DNA of 64,000 nucleotides from Epiperipatus broadwayi (Eukaryota; Onychophora; Udeonychophora; Euonychophora; Peripatidae). Positions 46,452 to 58,535 of the stretch are shown piece by piece; positions within the stretch are counted from its first letter, which is position 1; every line of letters begins with the position of its first letter. Under the pieces are notes generated by a model. That model was not told where the DNA came from, did no database searches, and saw nothing but the letters and a program-made list of their open reading frames with translations. The stretch is from contig JAQFVV010012981.1 of NCBI GenBank assembly GCA_028023455.1, positions 209,501 through 273,500 of the forward strand, read 5' to 3'. The translations under genes were made by a program, and so were the position numbers.

Positions 46452-47935
46452 ATGAACAACAACAGGGTCTGAAAACTTAGATATTTTAAGCTGTTTAACT
46501 GAGATGTGAGTAAATTGTGACATAATGGATTTGAGATGAGAAGAAGCTTACAAATATTTAAAAGTCCATCTTTTCTAAAAAACTATAACTTGTGTCTGGA
46601 AAAGTGAGAATATTCATTTATAATTTATCTTTAAAGCGCATGTGCATTGGCTTAATCGCTAATATCACCATTACAGTATAAAAACATAGCGCTATATAAA
46701 ATAATATCTCATTATCTCATTATATATGCTTATTTATATAATATGTAAATTATTTTAAAGATTAAATATACACCAATTTTTTTCTACTGTCATGAACTTT
46801 AAATTTTTTTGCAATACTTATGCAAAAAATAGGTTATATTGTTAAAATAAACCTATAATTTGTTTACTAAAGACCAACCTCTTTAGTAAAGGTGTTATAG
46901 ATTTAATTTTATAGATATATAAAAATCATTCTAAAACTTTTTTTAAAAATCATCTCACAGAGAACATTAATTAATGAACAATGATCAACACATGAGTATT
47001 TTTTTTTACAATTTCGATTACATTATAGATGTGTTTTTAATTGATTAACTAAGATAAACATTAAAAAACAGTTTTTAAAAATATATATTGCATTTGCAGA
47101 GATAATTATATAAAAATAAGTAACAGATTTCTAAATAATTTAGATTACTGTCTATTTGCATAACTTCACTTAACAAAGAACATTAACCATACCTGATTGG
47201 CACATGATTTAAATAATTGTACTTATAATCTCACTGAAATTTAACATATTGACTGTTTAATGTATAATTTATAATATATAACATTGTGCACATTTTTTGG
47301 AAAAATATTGTTTGATTTCCAATTCGATTCAATTTATTAAGCATCCAAAAATTGATTATAATAATACAATTGTCGTTTTACATACCAGTCTGTATGAGTA
47401 ACTATTCCAAGATTGGGATATTGAATGCTAAAGTGATAAGTTTAACACAACAGTTTCATTTTTAACTAAACTAAGATGTTTTATTTTTATAAAATTGATC
47501 CTGATATTTATCGTTTGAGATCACTCCTTCATTACTGCTATAAGCTCCATCTAGGTAATTTGGGTTTTATAATTTAGTTAAACAATTGAAAAAAAAAACA
47601 GATTGGATCAATATATATTTATTGATGATTTTTAATAAATAATGTGAATCCTAGGCAATAATAATTCTATAGCTTTTTAAAATTCTTTGAAAATTTTATC
47701 AAAGGACAGAAGTTTTAATAATTTACTGTTACTCCAGAAATGAAAAAAATTCTTTGAAGACTGAAACTTCTCTCATTGGAATTATTGAAAATTGCAAAAT
47801 TTTCTATTCAAATAACATTGTAAAAGCTAATATAAATATGCTACAATACATCAAAGACTCTTCAAGAAGTATAATAACTACTCTTTCTTATTGCATTGCG
47901 AAATGTATACCATATAATACTAAATGGTTCAAGAA
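45900..47935. other. AT-rich stretch with a (TA)n tract
   Basis: An uninterrupted (TA)n tract of about 48 bp lies at 46403-46450. Otherwise no gene or element was recognised. The ORF at 47754-48032 runs into the PLE terminal repeat at 47936 and is not a gene. Confidence 0.5.
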
Positions 47936-48440
47936 CTTTATTATTGTTACACAGTGCTTTATTTACCACCTTCTCTTACACTTTACAGTTTTATTGCTCC
48001 ATCAATCTTTTTCAGAACTTTGTATCTCCTAACCTCAACTGTTACAATCAAAATTTAAAGTTCTGAAGATTTCTGTGGTAATTGAAACTGTAAACTGTAA
48101 GAAAGTGTGGTAAATAAAGCATTGTGTAACAGTAGTAAAGTGCTTTGACAATTTTGTATTATATGGTATACATTTGGCAATGTAATAAAAAAGAGTAGCT
48201 ATTATACTTCTTGAAGAAGATAAAAGAGTACTGAAAATAGAGATTAGCTAAGAAGAAAAAAGAAACATTGATATAGATATATGAGTGGATATATGGAGCA
48301 TATAAAAAAAATTTAAATTTGATTGTAACAGTTGAGGTTAGGAGATATAAAGTTCTGAAGAAGATTGCTGGGGCAATCAAAACTGTAAACAGTAAGAAAA
48401 GGTGGTTAATAAAGTATTGTGTAACAGTAGTAAAGTGCTT
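47936..48440. repeat. PLE-D terminal repeats, one inverted and two direct
   Basis: 47936-48050 (minus sense), 48055-48145 (plus) and 48320-48440 (plus) are copies of one unit: GTTCTGAAGAAGATTGCTGG, a GCAATC partner, AAAACTGTAAAC, then AAGGTGGT, AATAAAGTATTGTGTAACAG and AAAGTGCTT. The stem GATTGC/GCAATC followed by AAAAC is analogous to the other PLE families here. The head-to-head plus tandem arrangement is typical of PLE terminal repeats. No coding sequence remains. Confidence 0.55.
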
Positions 48441-49070
48441 GTTATTATATCAAAGACTGAATGAATCAGAGAAAAAAGTAGACTTTTATGTTATCTGAAA
48501 CTATTTTATTCAAGTAATATCATTATATATATTGTCACAGTAAATCATGTGTTAATATGCCCAAATATAACCCGTGTCTTCAGCTAGTTAACTAACTCAA
48601 TACTAATGATAAATGGAAGATACAGAGGAAAACTGAACATTGAAATAAGAATGTAATATGAAATTTTATTGCATTCATATGGTATTTAATATCATTAAGT
48701 GATAACATTCTCTAAGCCACATGTGCCATGTATTTTTACTATTCATGTATGTTAAAATATATGAGTAGATATGTTATTATTAAGTTACCGCTGGGGTGCT
48801 TGGTCTCAATGAGGTACTCAGTAAGAACTACTGATCACTCCTCAAGTTCATCTTTACAATAGAGCAATGTAATACAGATTATTATATATGAGCTATAGTT
48901 CATGTAATTAATAATTTTCTCAACTTGTTTCATCCAATTTCTATGATTATTTTAAAATACATTTAGGAAAAATGATCTAGTTTTGTTTTAAGTTTTTTAT
49001 ATAGGTTTGATTGGTGATTATGCATAGAAATAATTACATGATATATATTTTAAATCTCTAAATAATTTTT
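48441..49070. other. AT-rich spacer, no gene recognised
   Basis: Nothing identified on either strand. Confidence 0.5.
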
Positions 49071-49074
49071 CCAT

Positions 49075-50205
49075 TCAAGTGACATAAAAGCAGTGACATG
49101 GTAAGTCAAAATTCCAAGGTTTATCAACTACTGGAGATTGATATGACATTCCTGGTGTTATTTTTTGCACTTGATACACTGGAACATATTTAGAAAACAT
49201 GTCATAAAGTGGAAAAGAATCATAAAAATCTATTACTAATATTTTATTCAGTTTATTAGGCAAAATACCAACATAAGATAAGTGAATATACTTAATTTTA
49301 AGGTAATTTTCATATGATTTTAAATGATTTAATATAGTAGCATACAAACCAGGCTAGTAAAATGGTATTCACACATTATGTTTTATTTTTCTAAATCAGT
49401 AGTGCCAATATAAACAATGAATGTAATAAATTAATATTCCTCTTAAATTAAAAGGAATAATAACGCTCTATATCTCATCATCATTTTCCACAACCATATA
49501 CATTAATAAATTTTCCTACAGTTGGTAAAGATATGATATTTTAGCAATACTCTGCTAGGTTGCATTTTTGTGTCCCAACTACTTCAATAAATGGAAAAGA
49601 ATTAAGATTTATTTTGTGATCTTTTAGCTGGAGTGTGACTGAATTTTGCAAACATTTTTTAATAGAATTATCAACTATTAATGAAATTTATGTTACATAT
49701 AGGTCATCCATACTTGGGTATTGAGGTTTAAACTTGAATGAATATCTGCTAATACCAATGACTACACTATTTTGCCATGACATTATTGAATACTGTAGTT
49801 AAACTGTAACAAAATAAGCTCCACATCATTAACTATTCATTGTTCAAATAATTATATTTGAGGAAATCTAGGATTTTGTGATAATTACTACAATAACTTG
49901 AAAACCCAACAAAACTGTTTTAATTTCTAAAAAGCCCTCACAACTACAAAATATTCTGTATAATAAAATAATTTTATTTGGTCTTCTTAGTATCCAACTG
50001 TACTCAAAAAATAAAATACACCATTTGTTGTTGTTAAAATTCAATTTAAAATAATATAACATTTAATACATAACAGCTTCTATCTAACTGTACATAAAAT
50101 GGTTTATTAAAATCATGGTTTGATGATTTCCTTAAGAAAGTTAGCTTTGGTAGTTTCAAATTCTGTAATGTGTGTCTCAGACTACTTCATTTCTTTCTTC
50201 TTCTT
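49075..50205 (-). pseudogene. Ty3/Gypsy pol relic: RT end, RNase H and integrase pieces
   Basis: On minus, from 50160: D-F-N-K-P-F-Y-V-Q-L-D (the RT/RNase H junction, compare the usual FNKPF-QTDAS), F-L-E-I-K-T-V-L-L-G-F-Q-V (about 49930), then L-K-Y-N-Y-L-N-N-E and a W-S-L-F block (about 49830-49780), which fits the end of RNase H. About 470 bp later, 49270-49130 reads L-P-N-K-L-N-K-I-L-V-I-D-F and M-F-S-K-Y-V-P-V-Y, resembling the start of the integrase core (PN..I..D...KYV.V). Order and spacing fit Gypsy pol. Frequent stops and frameshifts, and I did not find a clear zinc-binding HHCC. Old relic; family assignment moderate. Confidence 0.5.
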
Positions 50206-50320
50206 TAATTAACTGACCTGTTCAGGATCTGACTTCTCTTTTATTATATGAAAAACACTACTCACTTCATAAATATTTGCAACATTTTATTTTTACAATT
50301 AAAACTTTTTCTATATCACA

Positions 50321-50563
<243 letters not shown>

Positions 50564-50810
50564 TACAAATATAAGCTTTCAAGTAAAAGACATTGTAAAA
50601 GTTAATATTTGAAACTTTGAAAAATAGAATAGGAATTACTAAATGTAGTTCTTAACTATTACAATGGCATGTTCCATAATTGAACATAATATTATCTATT
50701 CATAAACATTGTAGAATAAAATATTTCTATTTGAATTCCATTTTAAAAATAAAAATGAGTTATAGTTTAGACAAAGTTAAAAAATGAAAAAATGTTTTAA
50801 AATTCAAAAT

Positions 50811-51358
50811 TAAATTTATTATTATTAAAATTGTAATTATAAATTTATTTAAATGTGCAGTGATTATGTAAGTAATATTTAGTAAGGCTTTAACCTCAAA
50901 AATATGTTTGTAAAAATGTGATATTGGGAACCTCTATAGGTCTTAACCACAAGCTTATGCTTTGGAAGAAAGGTTAAAGCCTTACTAAATATTACTTATG
51001 CAATCAATGTGCATTTAAATAAATTTATAATTATAACTTTAAATTATCGTAATAGATTTCTAACTATAAGATATTTTCATTGACTCGTTGTAAATCGAAA
51101 GATTTCATGAGTATTAATGTGTAATAAGAAATGTGGACTTAATCAGTGAAGTATTTAATAGCTTCACGCTCTTAGATCTAACCGCTTCAGCTTCACCTAT
51201 TTAAATAGAAAGTAGGTTGAAGTAAAGAAGGGGTTCCCCTCTTTTTTTCCAAAGCATAAGCTTGTGGTTAAGACCTGTAGAGGTCCCTAATATCGCATTT
51301 TTACATGCATATTCTTGAGGTTAAAGCCTTACTAAATATTATTATTAAAATTATAAAA
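50811..51358. repeat. Fold-back element with three copies of one arm
   Basis: The arm A unit (50867-50966: ATATTTAGTAAGGCTTTAAC, then AACCACAAGCTTATGCTTTGG) is present in full, inverted, at 51251-51345. A shorter inverted piece, AGGTTAAAGCCTTACTAAAT with flanks (50972-51045), follows directly after arm A and pairs with its outer half and with the AATTTATTTAAATGTGCA flank (50842-50858). The core 51050-51240 is unique. No ORF, so a MITE or fold-back type. Confidence 0.65.
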
Positions 51359-52999
51359 AAAAAAAATTTCATTGAAGTATTTTAGATAGCCAATAAGAAC
51401 TGCTTCCACTGTTGACTTCCCTTCTTAAAAATAAATATTTTCAAATAAAATGTAATTGTAATCATGTAGTTTTTTGATTTTAGATAAATATTTTTCAAAT
51501 ATATTATATTAATAAGTTTAAATATATAAACAAATTACTGAAAATTAAGACTTTTCTTTTCAATCAAACACATTCAAAAATTAATTTCTGGCCAAACAAT
51601 CCACCTAGCAGAAATTTGTATTTAAATCAAACTGGCACATCTGATGACTTATTTTATATACAAACGTTTTATTCTAATTTTCTAGAAGTTTATAAAATAA
51701 TTACATATTCAGATTTTTTACACTAATAATATTAATACGATTTTTATGCAAAAATGAACTGCATATTGTAAATTAACATTATAGATAACCCAATATGTCA
51801 AAAGAATCTCAAAATAATAGCAGTAGCACCCTAAACATCTTAAAACAAGCAAATATATAACTACTAAATAAAAACATGTTATTTAATAACTAAGAGAAAT
51901 ATACAATATAATAAGCAAAAGGTTAATAGAAATGACAATAAAACTTACATGTGCCAAGGAAGAATGCATCTGTTTCTTATTTTCAGGCACAGGGAAGTTC
52001 TAAATTGCAGCAATTTAATCTCAATGAGATTTATTACCTTTATCTCCACTAACAAAACACAGGAAAATTGTTTGCTTTTATTATGATATTCAACCAAAAA
52101 TATCAAATGTTGTAATTTTTAAATACAAGTATATTGTCAATACTGCATTTACTGCAATTTAAAAGGGACTCGAAGTCAGACTTTCAAACTTCCTACAGCT
52201 ATCTTTTCTATCTTATACAACCAATACACATGACCACATACATGTGAAAAAGGTAAATGATCTCCAATATACATTATTCATGTGGAACAACTTACATTTG
52301 TTGGTCCAGCTCATCATTTCCCCCCTCCACTCATATATATAATCAGTATTCAGTTTATATTAAGATAGAAAATCTTTAAACTTTAATGGACAGGTTTCAA
52401 TCTTTTCCACCCTTTAACTCTTCAGTCAACCATATCATTAAAAACCTGGTGATGAAATGCTCAAAGCCCTTGTTGACACCAACATTATTGTTATATTGAA
52501 TGATCCAATATTAATAAATATTCTGAATGTCTATAATACATGATAAAATTGACTATGACAATAATATGGTAAGGGCTTATGAAAATTTGTTTAAAATGGG
52601 TAATAAAATGGTTCAACAAGTTTCTCAACAACCAAGTCAATTCAAAGTTGGTTATTTTGGGCTCTCCATGATAGTAACCTGCAGAAACATAAATTCAAAA
52701 AAAAACTAATGCCTAAAAAAGACCCTACAAAGTAATTAAATTTATTGGAATAAATGTCTATATAATCGAAATTTTAAAAGATACAAAAGAGTTAAGTATA
52801 AGGCCAGAAGTTTGAGGCCCATTGTTATATCATAAACTAGATGTTTAATATATATATAAATTTTAATGGTAAATACAATATTATAGTTTAAATTCTTTTG
52901 TAGTGCTTTCGATTATGTGGTAATCCACATCAGCTTTAACTAAATTTCAAATTTTCAAACTTAATGTTACATATATTTCCATAAGCTGTGTACGGCCAT
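51359..52999. other. AT-rich stretch, no gene recognised
   Basis: No gene or element signature. The 60-codon ORF at 52527-52709 has no motif that I recognise. Confidence 0.5.
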
Positions 53000-53319
53000 A
53001 TTTACAACTTGCCTATTAATAACATCATTCTTATATTTACCAATTGATATTGCCTCTTTAATTTTCCTCTTTTTATGATTTCTTCCATTAATATTTTTAT
53101 TTCATTACTATTAAATGTAAATTTATAATTACGAGTTTTTTCATGTTCAAAGAATACTGAAGCTGCATTAAATTGACTATTTATGTTATTTTTAATTTGG
53201 TTATATAACAATTGATGCTCCTTCAATATTTTTTCCACAGAACATCTGGATTCACTGATGTAAAATTTCTGACATCCACATGAAATCTGATAAATTATAT
53301 TACTTCTTTGCAATTTAGG

Positions 53320-53363
<44 letters not shown>

Positions 53364-54130
53364 AACAATACAATAATTAATACAGTAAAAAATATTTTAA
53401 AAAACAAATACCACAATTTAATAGAAGTACTTTCAACTATCTATGTAGTCATTATCAACTAGATTCAAATTGTATTATAAAAAACCATTACAAATATACA
53501 AATATAAACAAAAAGTATTCACATTATACATTAATTTTCCCACAATTCATTAATTTTTATATTGGCAGCCTGTCTTTATCAAATGTTGCTTTTCACTTTT
53601 TATTAACATAGCTTCTTTAATTTTGCATTTATTATTATTTCTTTCAATACACAAAATCTTAACTTTATTAAAATCAAAATCAAAACCATAATTACATGTT
53701 ACATTATGATCAAAAAATACTGATGGTGATACATCATCATTTCTAACATTCTCTTGTCTTGATTTTTGTACTTGTTTATATAACAACAAATGCTCCTTTG
53801 ATACACACATTTTTTATTTTTTTTTTTTTTTATTAAAAAATTTTAAAAAAAAAAAATAAACACTTTTAAAGGCTGCCAATACAAAAATTAATGAATTGTG
53901 GGAAAATTGATGTATGACATATTACTTTTTGTTTATATTTGTAACGGTTTTTTATAATAAAATTTGAATCTAGTTGATAATGACTACATAGATAGTTGAA
54001 AGTGCTTCTATTAAATTGTGGTATATATTTGTTTTTTAAAATATTTTTACTGTATTAATTATTGTATTGTTTTGAATAATTATATATATTTTATTACAAT
54101 TGAAATACAGACATTGATTAATAATTTATA
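53000..54130 (-). pseudogene. PLE-C: two nested or rearranged GIY-YIG fragments with terminal repeats
   Basis: Minus strand, 53002-53330: N-I-I-Y-Q-I-S-C-G-C-Q-K-F-Y-I-S-E-S (GIY-YIG core; the usual G of YIG is Ser), E-H-Q-L-L-Y, F-F-E-H-E-K-T and N-E-I-K-I-L. Minus strand, 53550-53810: E-H-L-L-L-Y-K-Q, F-F-D-H-N-V-T-C-N-Y, K-V-K-I-L, K-I-K-E-A-M-L-I-K, the C-terminal half of a sister endonuclease. 53360-53530 (minus sense) and 53870-54125 (plus sense) are inverted copies of one terminal repeat. Two related copies therefore appear joined, each truncated, with a poly(T/A) join at 53811-53860. Not functional. Confidence 0.75.
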
Positions 54131-54135
54131 TATAT

Positions 54136-56269
54136 TGTAACAGGCACTGATGTCATTACATTGTTTTTTTTATTAGTAAACATGAAAAAAAATAAAAGTT
54201 CGCCAATAAAAACTTCTTTTTTAAGAATTAAAAATAAAAAAATCATCTTAAACTCGCATATATATAAAATCACACAGATAAATAATTATTAAAATAAAAC
54301 TTTATTAAAGAAAAAGTATTTTAAAACTAAATTTTCAGAAAAGATTTAGAGATAAAAATATATGTTTAAGTTTGAAAACAGATTAATTAATCTTTTGTAA
54401 AATGGAAATGATTATTTTAATTAGTAAACTAGCCTTGGGCATCTAAAATGTATAAGCAATGGTCAGATAGAAAAACAATAGGAACAGAATGGCCAATGAA
54501 AGAAATCCATCGGGGAAATCAGACCTCAATGGAAGGATCATCATCAATGATGATGTAACATCCATTGGATCCTAAAGTTATGTATAAAAGAAAAAATTTG
54601 GAAATAAAAAGGGATTTGGTTTAATTAATTAGAAGGAGGAGATGTGACTATATGTGTTAGTGTGGAGTTGAAGGAGAAGGGATTGAAAAGACGCACTCTT
54701 CAATCCCTTCAGTTGTTAAAAAAAAAAAAAAGAAATGAAACATCGCTTTTCTTATACTGAGGACAACAGGATCATTGGGGGATTTAATGTGGATTCCAAA
54801 TGGCAAAGCAATGGATAAAAGGAATGTTTTGAAATTGTAAGAACTTTTTGAACTCTCAGCTTTAAATATAAATAATTTATGAACATTTCTAAACAAAAGA
54901 ACTCTAAATACTAAACTTTTCAATATTTATAAATATAAGAATTTCCTATCTGACTAAAGTAGTTAAAATGTTATTTGATGTATTTCTTTTGTAAAATCAT
55001 TTCCATTTATATATTTTTTTGTTCTTTAAGTTTTATTATGATTTCTGTTTTTTGATAAATTAAAATATATCAATGATAAACTTAAGTCGGGCGTGAATGG
55101 CTGTATAGATTTGTAAAGTTATATTAGGGGAGGGTAAACTTAGATTATTCGTGTCATTGTTGAATTGGGTCAATGGATTGGATATATTGATGTAGTTAGT
55201 AGATGTAATGCAAGATTCGCTATGGGAAGAATCGCTTGTATATGCCGCACACTTCCTCTTGCCTAGGGAATACGATCGTAAGTTGGCAAAATGACTGCAG
55301 TCCATTTCTATGTAGTTTTTTATTGTTCTTCTCATTAGATAGATGTAATATTCCTATCTGATGAGAGCCAATGTCTTATCTTAACCTATTTTGTGTTGCC
55401 ATATTCGTATTACATGGAATACATCGATATATCAGATGGATTGATGCCAGGTTGACTGCAAACTTTTAGCCTAAGGTTTAATGGGGATAGAATGTTTTAT
55501 CTTCAAATGCAAATCTATGTAGTCTATTCATACTCGACACTAAATAAAAATGCATTAAATTTAAGTTGTTTATAGACGCTTGCATGGATTCTTTACCGGC
55601 TAATTATGTTTTTGATTTTCATATTCGGTCAATATATAGACATTTGTTAAATACTGATACCTTACGGTGAGTATCTAAAATGTATTTATTCGGATGTCTT
55701 TTAAGTTATTGGTGCCACTGCGGTATATTATGATGAATACCAGTGGGTTTCTTGTATTCCCTATGCAATTGATGGTATCAATGATTTTGTATTTTGATCA
55801 TTTATGTTTATTTTGAAATGTTTTAGCTGTGTAATGTAACAACTTTTATAAATCCCTCTGTGCGAACTTATAATAGCATAAAAATTAAAATGTAAATTTA
55901 AATTCTAAAATAAAAGTAAAAATAATGTTAAATGTTAAAGTAAACATATTAAAATAATAATGTTAAATCTTATATATATATATATGTGCGTAAATAAATT
56001 TTTGTATGTTAATTACTGGCAGTGGCTTATTTTATTTATTTTTTAATATTGAAATATAATTAGATAAGATATTATATTATTAAATCTCTGCTACTCCCTG
56101 AGCTAGTGACATGGGCTAATGACCGGATATCAAAATATATAAATAAAATAAAAAAAAATTTTTTTTGACTTACATATCTGCCTACTTTATAAATTTTTCT
56201 AGGTTCAAATGCCTAGATGGCACCCTGTAGTGCAGTTTATATTAAGCTCTAATTCTCCAGATCGTTATA
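54136..56269 (+). repeat. Solo LTR of the 5796 family (2134 bp)
   Basis: Starts TGTAACAGGCACTGATGTC-ATTACA, ends GATCGTTATA and is collinear with the intact LTR: GCATCT after a CTAGCCTTGGG block (54428), CCAAT (54493-54497), TATAAAAG (54583-54590), leader hairpin (55329-55367), module copy 2 (about 55550-55865), T-arm-like hairpin (56199-56217). It lacks module copy 1. It is more diverged than the 5' and 3' LTRs are from each other, hence older. TA tracts on both sides hide any target duplication. The ORFs at 54657-54923 and 55060-55335 are repeat by-products. Confidence 0.85.
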
Positions 56270-56287
56270 ATATATATATATATATAT

Positions 56288-57245
56288 GTGTGTGTTGTGT
56301 TATGTATATGCATATATGTATAATATTTGGCTAACTTGTTCTTATAGTTAGTGCTATGGATGGTTAAATCTTGTTTGTTGATCTTTTTTTTTTATGTTAA
56401 TTCTGTAAAAGACCCACTTGAGTAAGATCCAAATAACAATAGATAATTATCTAGACAATTTGTTTAGGATTATAACAGGTAAATATATTTTTGTCTAATT
56501 TGATAATGTAGAAATGTTAAACAATCTAGCTATTTATTGATGTTTGTGCAAGTAATCATTGGTATTTATATATTCCCAGGGTAAAGTTAATTAATTTATG
56601 AAAATCAAGTATTGCACAATGACCCAAGTATACTGATAAGTGATTAAAAAAACAAATTTCACAAAGTCACTTTAAATAAAACAAGTTGTATATCTTTTAT
56701 TTATGATCTATATTTTCTCCCTTTTTTAAAGACTGGCAATAGCAATAAAATAACATAAGCACAATGTGTGTGCAACGATGAGGTGTTTCAATATACATAA
56801 AATGCGCAACAAGTAGAATAAAAGACTACTAAAAGAAAAAAAAAATAGCATTATACTCACTGTAATATTAAATGTAAAGATAAAATTGCTATTAATTTTA
56901 TATACAGACATTATTGTTTTGTATGTAGATTTACACTTGCATGAACTTATATATATATATATATATATATTTAGATCGTTGGTTTATATAGTTAAGTGCT
57001 ATAATAAGTAAAGAAGAATTTTTACTACAGGACTGATCTAAGCTGCATAATGATAAGATAATTTTTTTTATAAATCTATGTATATATTTTTTTCTGAATA
57101 CAGAAAAAGACAAACCTACATTGAGTTTTTTGATGGTGATTATATCAAGGAATAGAAAATTTCCTATCACTCTTTGCGAAATTTTATATTAAATTCATAA
57201 TAGAAATAAAGATTAACATGAAACTTTCTTTCTGTGATGTAATCA
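56288..57245. other. AT-rich spacer, no gene recognised
   Basis: Contains a (TA)n tract at 56947-56971. ORFs at 56726-56911 and 56931-57170 are low-complexity and not called. Confidence 0.5.
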
Positions 57246-57249
57246 TTAC

Positions 57250-57955
57250 TAAAAAAAATGTCTTCTTTTTATTTTTAGAAAAATTACATACAGAGAAAAA
57301 TAAATACAATACATTTTACCAAATTCAAATGTTTCTGTAGCAAAAACTGTTTTTATTAAAGCAAATGATCTTTTAGATAAATCATAACCCAAAGAAAAAA
57401 TAAACTACATAAGCAATATCATATTAATTAATGGTTACAATAAAGGAATTAGAAATAACGACTTCTTAAATCAGACCCAAAATAGCTATAATAAAGAGAA
57501 AGAAAAATAAACAACTATCAAAGCTTTTACTTCTTATATAAATATTACTACAGATGAGGTTGAACATATTTTAAAATATTATATCATAAGAATAATGCAC
57601 ACTACTAATCAAAATATTACTAATATTTTGTTCAGATCTAAGGAAACAATTTCTGTCAAGGCACTGAACACTCAGAAATTTCATGTAGAGTTGGTGAAGC
57701 TTTTTATACAGGTATGAGTAATCATCAAATCAGTGCTATCAGAGATCATACTAATGCAATTAAGCAGAACTCTTCAAAAGTAGCATGTTCATTCCATGCT
57801 ATGAATATTGATCATAATATAAATTTATCAAATATTAGGTTTTTAACAAGATGTGACACTCTACAATTAAAAAACTGTGAGATCCTTAAAACCCCACACA
57901 AAAATTATGATACATGTAAATTACCTTCAATTTGGAAAAAAAATTAAAGCCCATT
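57250..57955 (+). pseudogene. PLE-A lineage fragment: connector and GIY-YIG region
   Basis: Plus strand: N-S-N-V-S-V-A-K-T and L-I-N-G-Y-N (about 57330-57430, connector as at 11600), D-E-V-E-H-I-L-K-Y-Y (about 57555), N-I-L-F-R-S-K-E (about 57625), then G-E-A-F-Y-T-G-M-S-N-H-Q-I-S-A-I-R-D-H (57690-57745), H-A-M-N-I-D-H-N-I and a C-terminus P-S-I-W-K ending at 57945. The order matches PLE-A at 11640-5357, and the last residues (D-T-C-K-L-P-S-I-W-K against D-T-C-K-L-S-S-I-W-K) show the same lineage. The GIY-YIG Tyr-Ile-Gly is altered to Tyr-Thr-Gly. In-frame stops before 57690 make it a relic. Confidence 0.7.
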
Positions 57956-58497
57956 AATCAGAATAACTTTGATTTTATATCATTTTTTTCATCTATTATA
58001 GTTCACAGTTTCATATTTTAAAATTTTCTGTTTTGATTTATAAGTGATTAAATCTTTAATCTTATTATTTGCAACAACTTTCCACTTTTTAAAAAAAGTA
58101 ACATTCATTACTCAATTAATGAGGATGTGATCCAGCTGAAATATTAATGTGATAGTAATACACATACATAATATATTTAAATGCCTCATAGCTATATTCT
58201 TTTAGCCACATCCCCCCCCCCCCTTAAATTAAAAAAAATCTGAATTTTAGCAGTTGCAATATTTAGGCTTTTCATTATTTAAAGAGGAAGAGTAGCTGAA
58301 GCTATGGGATATTTAAAATATTTTATATACATTTCAGCTAGTATCATGTATTGTTTTTATTTGATATATGTATATTTTGAAATAGTATATTTTTTTGGAA
58401 TATATTTCATTGAGGTATACATTAAGAAAATGTATAGAAATAAATTTTATTAATTTGAAAGTCTGATATCATTAATATTTTAAAATATTAAGTTGCT

Positions 58498-58535
<38 letters not shown>

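Noticed and set aside
55358-55380. CTGATGAG in the 54136 LTR as a hammerhead core
   Set aside because: It is the 3' arm of the covarying hairpin; no GAAA box follows.
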